Origin: Promethearchaeota archaeon
Lineage (GTDB): Archaea; Asgardarchaeota; Lokiarchaeia; Sigynarchaeales; SOKP01
Assembly: GCA_004524515.1 (NCBI GenBank)
Contig: SDNV01000135.1
Coordinates: forward strand, 1 to 7,311
Direction of reading: 5' to 3'
Length of the DNA stretch: 7,311 bases
The position numbers and the translations under genes are program-made. This document shows positions 1 through 5,350 of the stretch, piece after piece. Every line of letters starts with the position of its first letter. Position 1 is the first letter of the stretch. The notes beneath the pieces were generated by a model. That model did no database searches, was not told the DNA's origin, and saw only the letters and a program-made list of their open reading frames with translations.

Positions 1-25
1 AAAGTAAGAGACCATTAAAAACCAC

Positions 26-40
26 TTTTTTAATTTTTTT
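26..40 (+). terminator. Possible T-tract terminator of a gene left of the window
   Basis: A run of six T, two A and seven T lies just inside the left edge. It closely resembles the double T-tract that follows the SRPBCC gene at 7100-7117, so it may be an archaeal U-tract terminator on the + strand. Reading frame 1 from base 1 gives four codons and a histidine before a TAA at 16-18, which would fit the last codons of a gene outside the window, but this is too short to call a CDS. AT-rich spacer by chance is the alternative. Confidence 0.3.
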
Positions 41-219
41 AAAAAAACTATTCGCTCTAATTGAAATTGTTTAAATAATTAATTATTCTAATTCAATATA
101 AAAAAATTATGCTTATTTTATCAAAAAAAATTTATACTTAATAAGCTCTATTTATATATAATCTGCTTGAAATGCATAAATTTTGAATAGAAAAAGATAT
201 AAGACCAAATTATATTATC

Positions 220-226
220 AAAAAAA
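220..226 (-). terminator. U-tract terminator after the zinc-ribbon gene
   Basis: On the - strand a run of seven T begins eight bases after the TAA of the 54-residue zinc-ribbon gene. There is no clear hairpin before it. Oligo-U alone is a known termination signal in archaea, so this is a reasonable 3' end for that short transcript. Confidence 0.4.
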
Positions 227-234
227 GTCCAAAA

Positions 235-399
235 TTATTCGATCTTTACCCAGTGCCTACACACTTTACACTGAAGGATTTTAATAAAGGCTTTCGAATT
301 TCTTATAGCAAGCATAGTCTCACGCATCATGCTACCGCATTTCTCACAGCTATCTATTGATGATTTTAACTGATTTTTCGCTGCTTTTTGAGCGGCCAT
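235..399 (-). CDS. Small zinc-ribbon protein, 54 residues
   Basis: The - strand frame from ATG (397-399) to TAA (235-237) encodes a basic 54-residue protein. It has two CxxC knuckles, Cys18/Cys21 (CEKC) and Cys44/Cys47 (CKVC), separated by 22 residues, which is the layout of a four-cysteine zinc ribbon. The N-terminal 12 residues are rich in Lys, Ala and Gln, and the protein ends in a short His-Trp-Val-Lys-Ile-Glu tail. Such small ribbons usually bind nucleic acid or act as a module in RNA or transcription complexes, but I do not recognise the family and assign no function. The frame is visibly richer in GC than the flanks. A GGGAG ribosome site lies ten bases before ATG, and a clear TATA box (451-460) would give a leader of about 30 bases. 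A T7 tract follows the stop. There is no signal peptide or membrane segment, so it is probably cytosolic. Confidence 0.72.
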   Translation of the reverse strand: MAAQKAAKNQLKSSIDSCEKCGSMMRETMLAIRNSKAFIKILQCKVCRHWVKIE

Positions 400-409
400 G
401 ATATTTTAA

Positions 410-414
410 CTCCC
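410..414 (-). promoter_or_regulatory. Ribosome binding site of the zinc-ribbon gene
   Basis: GGGAG on the - strand lies ten bases before the ATG at 397-399. It supports this start for a gene that is otherwise easy to overlook because of its size. Confidence 0.5.
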
Positions 415-450
415 GTGAAATAAATTTATTACTAAAAAACCATTTAATAC

Positions 451-460
451 TATTTTTATA
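451..460 (-). promoter_or_regulatory. TATA box of the zinc-ribbon gene
   Basis: On the - strand TATAAAAATA is preceded by AAAAAGG, an acceptable purine-rich BRE/TATA combination. Initiation about 27 bases downstream would fall near 429 and give a leader of about 30 bases that carries the GGGAG site. This is the most convincing archaeal promoter in the window, but it is called by eye only. Confidence 0.45.
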
Positions 461-507
461 CCTTTTTAATGTAAAATTAAAGAGAATCCACCTTTTTAAA
501 TTTATTC

Positions 508-540
508 AAACAAGTATTTGATCAAAACTTTTACTTGTTT
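508..540. repeat. Inverted repeat with 9-bp arms and a palindromic centre
   Basis: AAACAAGTA at 508-516 is matched exactly by TACTTGTTT at 532-540. The 15-base centre contains the 10-bp palindrome TTTGATCAAA (517-526). It lies about 50 bases upstream of the zinc-ribbon TATA box. It could be a regulator binding site, or a + strand hairpin (T-rich sequence follows), but no + strand gene precedes it. Confidence 0.45.
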
Positions 541-713
541 TATCTTTTAATTCGTTGAGAATCTTATCTTAATTAGCCGACATATTATTTGTAAATTTAG
601 ATTTATTTCCATTTATTTAATGTATTAACTTTATTCAAATAATTATGCCATTAACATCCATTTATTTAAATATCTAAAAAAAAGAGAAAATAAAATAAAA
701 TTAAAAATTGACC

Positions 714-827
714 TTAATTCGCTTTTTCTACTTCTGGCATTACTTCTTCGAGAGGAATCTCTTCTATCGGCAATTCTTCCTTAGAAGAGAAAGATTCTTT
801 TTTACGATATACTTCAAAATAACACAT
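714..827 (-). CDS. Possible small acidic protein, 37 residues
   Basis: The - strand frame from ATG (825-827) to TAA (714-716) encodes 37 residues. After a Met-Cys-Tyr-Phe start and a basic Arg-Lys-Lys patch, the second half is strongly acidic, with Glu-Glu pairs spaced by Pro, Ile, Leu and Val. It stands out as a GC-richer island in a very AT-rich spacer, and the third positions look coding-like. Upstream is a stop (TAA) and no clear ribosome site, although a TTTAAAAATA-like box sits about 35-40 bases before the ATG and would suit a leaderless transcript. It could be a real small protein, the relic C-terminus of a decayed gene, or chance. No family is recognised and no function is assigned. 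Confidence 0.35.
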   Translation of the reverse strand: MCYFEVYRKKESFSSKEELPIEEIPLEEVMPEVEKAN

Positions 828-991
828 ATTTTTATATTCAACCCGACAAAAATATTTTTAAATACTTTTAATATTTTTAATATTTGTAATACTCTTAAGG
901 ATATTATGATCGATCTTATATATAAACTTGCTTATTTTTTGAATGATAACCTAAACTTTTTGGGAAATACTTCATTTAAAAAAAACGCTTA

Positions 992-1006
992 AACAATAAC
1001 ATTGTT
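992..1006. promoter_or_regulatory. Dyad next to the methyltransferase promoter
   Basis: AACAAT and ATTGTT form a perfect 6-bp inverted repeat around a 3-base centre, ending two bases before a TATAAAC box. The position, touching the upstream side of a TATA box, is where archaeal activators or repressors often bind. AT content is high, so chance is possible. Confidence 0.25.
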
Positions 1007-1008
1007 GA

Positions 1009-1015
1009 TATAAAC
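1009..1015 (+). promoter_or_regulatory. Possible TATA box of the methyltransferase gene
   Basis: TATAAAC lies 35 bases before the methyltransferase ATG. Initiation about 26 bases downstream would give a leader of roughly ten bases, so the mRNA would be nearly leaderless. Called by eye. Confidence 0.3.
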
Positions 1016-1046
1016 TTAAAATAATCCTTTTTAGAGATGACTGAAA

Positions 1047-1604
1047 ATGAAATTGGAAGAAATTAAAAAGTGTTTAGGGCAAGAATTCGGGGATGATGCT
1101 GCTTTTATTATTGAGGTTATAGAGACTCTAAATTTGAAAAAAGATGCGAGCATATTGGATATTGGAACGGGACGCGGTGTTATGGCAATACTTCTGGCGT
1201 TAAACGGTTATCATGTAATTACAGGAGAACCCGAAGGAGATAATTGGGCGGATTGGCGCAGTTATGCAGAAAAAGTAGGGGTTGAAAATTTGATTCGCTT
1301 TCAATATCTTAAAGCAGAAAAATTACCATTCAATAATGGAGAATTTGATGCGGTTTTTATGTATACTTCTTTCCATCATATAGATGATAAAGCTAAAGCT
1401 TTAAAGGAGTGTGTTCGAGTTATAAAGAGAGGGGGGATACTTATCATTATTGAATTGACTCCTGAAGGAGTTGAAGCGGTTCGGAAACGCTTTCCCTCCC
1501 ACTCAGATGCTGTTGATCCCAGGAAATATTTAGAACAATTCCCTTTAGATGTGGGTGTTATTGAAAATGGGAATCTTAATGCCTATGTTTTCAAAAAGAA
1601 ATAA
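1047..1604 (+). CDS. Class I SAM-dependent methyltransferase
   Basis: This 185-residue protein has the Rossmann-fold layout of the Methyltransf_11/25 type. Motif I, which binds S-adenosylmethionine, is LDIGTGRG at 37-44. The acidic end of strand 2 is GEPEGD at 60-65. The strand 4 motif is FDAVFMYTSFHHI at 100-112, with the His-His pair often seen in this group, and RGGILIIIE at 128-136 is the post-strand-4 Arg-Gly-Gly turn and strand 5. The C-terminal 50 residues are short, so there is no large substrate-binding cap and the acceptor cannot be named. The family includes small-molecule, quinone, arsenite and protein methyltransferases. It is a soluble cytosolic enzyme with no cysteine-rich region. 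ATG at 1047 is preceded by AGAGATGA, a weak Shine-Dalgarno-like site ending six bases upstream; an ATG at 1036 is out of frame and closes after eight codons. The gene is monocistronic and converges on GTPase A, with 36 bases between the stops. Confidence 0.92.
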   Translation: MKLEEIKKCLGQEFGDDAAFIIEVIETLNLKKDASILDIGTGRGVMAILLALNGYHVITGEPEGDNWADWRSYAEKVGVENLIRFQYLKAEKLPFNNGEFDAVFMYTSFHHIDDKAKALKECVRVIKRGGILIIIELTPEGVEAVRKRFPSHSDAVDPRKYLEQFPLDVGVIENGNLNAYVFKKK

Positions 1605-1640
1605 ATATATTAATTATTTTAAGTCCGCTTTTAAAATTAT

Positions 1641-2174
1641 CTATAAATAGCCCATATCCCTCATAACTTTAAAGGTGATGAGTTTAAACACCAATTCTAC
1701 GTTTAATCCCGTTTTTGACGAGCATTCAATAACATTAAAAATATCCCTTGAAAGTGCAAATTCGAAAGCCTCATCATAAAAAATTCCCCTTTTATTATCG
1801 AGGTCCAATTTACCCCCCACCATTAATATGGGGATTGGTTTTGATTTATAATCTACGCCTTTTTCAAAAACCGTCATCCAATCGTCAAAATCCATTAAAG
1901 TGCTATAGCGGGTAATATCATACATAAAAATTCCCGCAAATGATCCTCGCGCATATGCGGGTAAAAAAAACCTAAAACGCTCTTCCCCTCCAAAGTCCCA
2001 AATTTGGAGTGTCACCATCCAATCTTCAAGTTCTAATCGTTTGGTGGCAACATCAACTCCAATTGTCATTTTTGTGCTCCGATCGAATCTTCCAGATACG
2101 TATCTTTGGACGAGGGTTGTTTTTCCAGTGCCACCATCTCCAAAAATACATATTTTGAAAGTAGCGGTTCGCAC
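1641..2174 (-). CDS. Asgard Ras/Rab-like small GTPase (paralogue A)
   Basis: A 177-residue single-domain Ras-superfamily GTPase. G1 (P-loop) is GDGGTGKT at 12-19. The G2 threonine is Thr37 in MTIGVD. G3 is WDFGGEE at 59-65, with Asp60 for magnesium. G4 is GGKLD at 120-124 and G5 is ECSSK at 150-154. Two positions are unusual: Glu64 occupies the place of the catalytic Gln of Ras, and Gly121 replaces the Asn of NKxD, although Lys122 and Asp124 that read guanine are kept. The protein ends soon after the last helix, with no C-terminal cysteine for prenylation and no Gly2 for myristoylation, so membrane attachment, if any, must be indirect. The start is GTG (2172-2174): an in-frame TGA lies five codons upstream, and GAGGT is placed nine bases before it. 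It lies 115 bases after paralogue B and shares about 70% identity with it. Role is probably a GTP-dependent switch; partners are unknown. Confidence 0.95.
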   Translation of the reverse strand: MRTATFKICIFGDGGTGKTTLVQRYVSGRFDRSTKMTIGVDVATKRLELEDWMVTLQIWDFGGEERFRFFLPAYARGSFAGIFMYDITRYSTLMDFDDWMTVFEKGVDYKSKPIPILMVGGKLDLDNKRGIFYDEAFEFALSRDIFNVIECSSKTGLNVELVFKLITFKVMRDMGYL

Positions 2175-2183
2175 TTTCCTTAT

Positions 2184-2188
2184 ACCTC
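2184..2188 (-). promoter_or_regulatory. Ribosome binding site deciding the GTG start of GTPase A
   Basis: GAGGT on the - strand lies nine bases before the GTG at 2172-2174, and the in-frame TGA just upstream overlaps this site. No ATG is available before the P-loop, so GTG is the only workable start. Confidence 0.5.
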
Positions 2189-2238
2189 AATCTTGCTAAA
2201 AGAATAAATAAATTATTATGTATAACTAAGTATTTTTG

Positions 2239-2252
2239 ATATATTTATATAT
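2239..2252 (-). promoter_or_regulatory. Possible TATA region of GTPase A
   Basis: On the - strand ATATATAAATATAT lies about 70 bases before the GTG start. Initiation about 25 bases downstream would leave a leader of roughly 45 bases that includes the GAGGT site. It suggests that A has its own promoter, not only read-through from B. The whole spacer is AT-rich, so the exact box is uncertain. Confidence 0.28.
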
Positions 2253-2289
2253 TATCTAAAATAACAAATAAAGATATTACTAGGCTTTT

Positions 2290-2838
2290 TTAAATTGTTT
2301 GTATAAGCTCATTATCCCGCATGATTTTACGAGTTATTGTTGTAAAGATTAAGTCCACATTTTGACCCGTTTTAGATGAGCATTCGATAACCTCAAATAC
2401 ATTTCGAGGTAATGCAAAATTACGCGCATAATTATAAGAGATATTACGCTTATATTCAAGATCTATTTTCCCCCCAACCATTAATATTGGGATGGGTTTA
2501 AGCTCATAATTGGCTCCTTTTTTAAATACTTCAATCCAATCGTCAAAATTCTGTAAGGTATTAAATCGGGTAACATCATACATAAAGATTCCTCCAAAGG
2601 ATCCTCGAGCGTACGCAGGTAAAAAAAATCTAAATCTTTCCTCACCTCCAAAATCCCATATTTGAAGGTTAACATCCCAATCTTCAATTCTTAATTGTCT
2701 TGTGGCAATATCTACTCCTATTGTCATTAAAGTGCTTTCAGTAAACCGTCCAGTCACAAATCTTTGAACAAGAGTTGTTTTTCCTGCACCACCATCTCCA
2801 AAAATGCATATTTTAAAAGTTGCGCTGTTCAATACCAT
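2290..2838 (-). CDS. Asgard Ras/Rab-like small GTPase (paralogue B)
   Basis: A 182-residue single-domain GTPase, upstream member of the tandem pair. G1 is GDGGAGKT at 14-21, the G2 threonine is Thr39 in MTIGVD, G3 is WDFGGEE at 61-67, G4 is GGKID at 122-126, and G5 is ECSSK at 152-156. It shares with paralogue A the Glu in place of the catalytic Gln (Glu66) and the Gly in place of the G4 Asn (Gly123). Hand alignment without gaps gives about 124 identities in 174 positions. Differences cluster after the P-loop and switch I (31-35 of A), in the 94-111 stretch, and in the helices near 126-147 and the C-terminus, while the P-loop and switch II are nearly fixed. There is no lipidation signal at either end. 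ATG at 2836-2838 has only a weak AAGGG nearby; a TTTAAATTT box about 30 bases upstream would fit a leaderless or nearly leaderless mRNA. Confidence 0.95.
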   Translation of the reverse strand: MVLNSATFKICIFGDGGAGKTTLVQRFVTGRFTESTLMTIGVDIATRQLRIEDWDVNLQIWDFGGEERFRFFLPAYARGSFGGIFMYDVTRFNTLQNFDDWIEVFKKGANYELKPIPILMVGGKIDLEYKRNISYNYARNFALPRNVFEVIECSSKTGQNVDLIFTTITRKIMRDNELIQTI

Positions 2839-2865
2839 TTACCCTTAATGGTTATATATTTATGA

Positions 2866-2874
2866 AATTTAAAT
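2866..2874 (-). promoter_or_regulatory. Possible TATA box of GTPase B
   Basis: The AT palindrome-like TTTAAATTT is centred about 32 bases upstream of the ATG. At the usual archaeal spacing, transcription would begin within a few bases of the start codon. This agrees with the lack of a well placed Shine-Dalgarno site. Confidence 0.27.
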
Positions 2875-3026
2875 TACTTATATTTTTGTATAAATTTCCA
2901 TATATAATTTAGAAATTCTATAATTTAAATGTTTCATATTATTTTAGTTAAAATTAAGTCCTAATTGTCTTGTGAAAATTATTCACTTTTATGGAATTGT
3001 GAATTTTTTAAAGATGGAGTTTTTAA

Positions 3027-3045
3027 AAGATTTTTAATGAATCTT
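3027..3045 (-). terminator. Weak hairpin after the PHP/DUF3604 gene
   Basis: AAGATT and AATCTT form a 6-bp stem with a 7-base loop about 30 bases beyond the TAA of the hydrolase gene. On the - strand it runs into only a short TT followed by A-rich sequence, so it is a poor terminator and could be chance. Confidence 0.2.
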
Positions 3046-3072
3046 ATTATATCTTATGTGAATTTTAAGAAA

Positions 3073-5007
3073 TTAATTTGCGTTTTTGTTTAAATCGCTT
3101 GAAGTTTCCTCTAAATTCTTTGTTAACCATATAGGACTTGACCAGGCCATATTATTATTAGAGATAAACACTCGAACATAATAAAAGACAAATAATTCCT
3201 TTTTTTGACAATGTTTTAGGGTGATTTTATCAAACAAATCAAAATCTATATATTCATAATTAGCGTGATCTTGATTAATTACCTTAATATTAATAACCTC
3301 ATTATTTCGGATTAATTCTATTTTTTCTATAGGGAGAGGACTAAATATTGATGCCTTGATTGTTCTCTCAGAATTAAGATAGGGTTTGTCATTTAAATCT
3401 ATAATATCTCCCATAAAATAGGTATCTAAATAAAATTTAATAATAGCTCTGGGACCTGTCGTACCATAGCACTTGCGATTATGTAATGCATTCCATAATG
3501 AGGATTTAGTATTATCTTCTGCCCATACTGCCATAATTCCAGGCGGATAAATTCCATTATCCGGATCTATTGACCCAGAAGGATAAATTCCAAAATGATC
3601 ATCTCCTCCCGCAACAAATCCCAGTTTATAACCCTTCTCCAGAGCGTTTGAAACAAAGCTTCCCTTTTTCTCTAAAATGGCACCTCGCTTTCTAGCATAT
3701 TTGCCACATCCAAAAAATTTATATCTCGGAGGTAATGGATTTCCCTGTGAGAATGAGTATTCTTGATTACCCCATGTAGAATAAATTTCAACTAATTTCT
3801 CTAACGAATTATCAAAATACTTCCAATTTCGAAAGCCCGGTCTTAACGCAGTATGATGAGCAATCATTAAAATATTTCCCTCATATTGTTTTAATTGCTT
3901 TATTAATTTTTTTGTGGAATTATACTTATTAATCTCCGACCTAAAGACAGGAATATTATCAGTATAATGATAAATACAAATATCCCCATATCCGCTATAC
4001 CATGTTCCATACTCGTATCCAAAAAATGATACAAATTCATTATTTTTATGAAATTCCTTAATGCTGTGCTTAATTTCTTCAAAATCCTCATCAGATGTTT
4101 CCCAGTTATGATCATGTTCCGTAATTGTACCAAAGTCTAACCCGGCTTTTATCATATTCTCAAAATATTCATTTAATTCCCGTATTCCATCACTTTTAAG
4201 GGAATGACCATGAATATATCCCCAATATAATCGTTTTTTCGGAGAATTGTTAATACATATAATTGGACTTGATTTAAACCATTGATTTTTATAAGACACT
4301 TCTAGATTGTATATACCTGTTTTTGATATTTTCAATCCTTTTTTTATAATCATTCCTTGATCTTTATGATTAAATTCAAGTTTAATTAGGTATTTTCTCT
4401 CATTTGGGGACATAACTTCATAGAGCTGAGCACTTTCATCAAAATTTTCAATAAGGTTTTTATATTTATCTTCAACTCTAATTAATACTTTAAATTCTTC
4501 ATTCAAATTTACAAAGGAAGGACAAATTATTGTAAAATGATCAAATATACTGCTATTAAGGACATTTATAGAAGGAGAATTTTCTAAGCGAATAGGTTTT
4601 TTACCTGGAAGTTCTACAATTATCTCAATCTTTTTTTTTAGTTCCACTAAAGATTGAACTAAGGTATTATACATTTTAAGATGGAAAGTTGAGCTCTTTA
4701 AAATTCCATTTTCCTCACAAACTAAAAATTTTATCAGTAATTCTTTTCCAGTTATAAGTAGGGGCATAAACTTTACCGATTTATTTGTGCTTAGAACGGT
4801 ATACCCATTAGCATTTGGATTGTAGGGTTGCATGCAGTACCAATCATTCTTATTATTTCTTCCGCCTCTAATCCGAAATACTAAAAATGAATCTTTAGGT
4901 AAATTAAAATTCAAATCAAAAGTAATAGAAAGATTAACAAAATCCCTAACATTTACGTTATTAGGAGCAACGCTCAAATTCTCTAGCTTATAGCAATTTT
5001 TTTCCAA
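3073..5007 (-). CDS. PHP-superfamily metal-dependent hydrolase, DUF3604-like
   Basis: A 644-residue protein in three parts. Residues about 10-255 are beta-rich, with an Ig-like or jelly-roll look, including a RGGRNNKNDW stretch at 47-56. Residues about 258-525 are a PHP-type TIM-barrel: YIHGHS at 264-269 gives the His266/His268 metal pair, followed by TEHDH at 296-300, GYEYG at 330-334, AHH at 383-385, VEIYS at 406-410 and GGDDH at 467-471. Residues about 545-630 form a further beta domain. This matches DUF3604-type proteins, whose PHP cores are expected to bind two or three metal ions and cleave phosphoester or similar bonds; the substrate is not known. No signal peptide or membrane helix is visible, so it appears cytosolic. 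The start is TTG (5005-5007), set between homopolymers with an in-frame TGA just upstream; TTG at codon 11 is another option. No good ribosome site is seen. It is followed by GTPase B after 234 bases on the same strand. Confidence 0.88.
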   Translation of the reverse strand: MEKNCYKLENLSVAPNNVNVRDFVNLSITFDLNFNLPKDSFLVFRIRGGRNNKNDWYCMQPYNPNANGYTVLSTNKSVKFMPLLITGKELLIKFLVCEENGILKSSTFHLKMYNTLVQSLVELKKKIEIIVELPGKKPIRLENSPSINVLNSSIFDHFTIICPSFVNLNEEFKVLIRVEDKYKNLIENFDESAQLYEVMSPNERKYLIKLEFNHKDQGMIIKKGLKISKTGIYNLEVSYKNQWFKSSPIICINNSPKKRLYWGYIHGHSLKSDGIRELNEYFENMIKAGLDFGTITEHDHNWETSDEDFEEIKHSIKEFHKNNEFVSFFGYEYGTWYSGYGDICIYHYTDNIPVFRSEINKYNSTKKLIKQLKQYEGNILMIAHHTALRPGFRNWKYFDNSLEKLVEIYSTWGNQEYSFSQGNPLPPRYKFFGCGKYARKRGAILEKKGSFVSNALEKGYKLGFVAGGDDHFGIYPSGSIDPDNGIYPPGIMAVWAEDNTKSSLWNALHNRKCYGTTGPRAIIKFYLDTYFMGDIIDLNDKPYLNSERTIKASIFSPLPIEKIELIRNNEVINIKVINQDHANYEYIDFDLFDKITLKHCQKKELFVFYYVRVFISNNNMAWSSPIWLTKNLEETSSDLNKNAN

Positions 5008-5207
5008 AAAAACGATTCACTAATTTTCTTTAGAGTAAATTTATTTTAATTAATTTATCATAAATTTTAGTAGCTTAAATTTTTTCTTTAATAATTTCTT
5101 AATCCTTCTCTTTTCTGACCAAAATCTTAATATAATATACATTTAAATTTGTAGATTTAGGATATTATGATATAGATATCTATGTTAAGATTTATTTTTA
5201 AAAAATG

Positions 5208-5240
5208 TACTCCTTAAGTTTTATATGGGGTTGAGGAGTA
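5208..5240. repeat. Perfect 7-bp inverted repeat
   Basis: TACTCCT at 5208-5214 and AGGAGTA at 5234-5240 are exact reverse complements around a 19-base loop. The arms have more GC than the surrounding spacer, so they are less likely than most dyads here to be chance. It may be an RNA stem or a regulator site. Confidence 0.45.
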
Positions 5241-5350
5241 TCGTAAATAAAATAAGAAGATGAGTTTTACAAAATGAATGCTATTCAGATGAGTGATAAA
5301 ATGATATATTGGTTATAAAACAGTTTATTTATAGTAATGAGAAATTATTG

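Larger units (their letters stand above)
400..713. other. Gene-free spacer with dyad and direct repeat
   Basis: This AT-rich stretch separates the zinc-ribbon gene from the small acidic ORF. It holds the zinc-ribbon promoter and ribosome site, a perfect 9-bp inverted repeat at 508-516/532-540 and a 13-bp direct repeat at 608-620 and 657-669. I see no convincing coding frame in it on either strand. Confidence 0.6.

Noticed and set aside
74..87. 14-bp palindrome AATAATTAATTATT
   Set aside because: Made only of A and T in a very AT-rich spacer, so likely chance.
708..992. Open + strand frame of 94 residues
   Set aside because: Its first half is a Phe/Arg-rich antisense image of the acidic ORF at 714-827, the start is TTG inside that region, and the composition is not protein-like.
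906..992. 28-residue + strand ORF from an ATG preceded by AAGGA
   Set aside because: The ribosome-like site is reasonable, but the peptide is very short, AT-driven in composition and has no other support.
1611..1640. Short stem AAG/CTT with flanking T4/A4 between convergent genes
   Set aside because: Needs a two-base bulge and only three firm pairs; not reliable as a shared terminator.
2481..2687. Open - strand frame of 68 residues inside GTPase B
   Set aside because: Out-of-frame shadow of the GTPase gene, whose motifs are intact in the main frame.
2972..2986. Small hairpin GTGAA/TTCAC followed by TTTT on the + strand
   Set aside because: Only 5 bp, with no + strand gene nearby; too weak to call.
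3903..4133. Open - strand frame of 76 residues inside the PHP/DUF3604 gene
   Set aside because: Shadow frame over the PHP core; the main frame keeps the metal-binding motifs.
5258..5310. Possible C/D-box guide RNA from repeated GATGA/ATGAT-like words
   Set aside because: No exact UGAUGA C box paired with a CUGA D box at the needed spacing.
5274..5318. 14-codon + strand ORF in the structured spacer
   Set aside because: Too short, no ribosome site, and lies between RNA-like stems.
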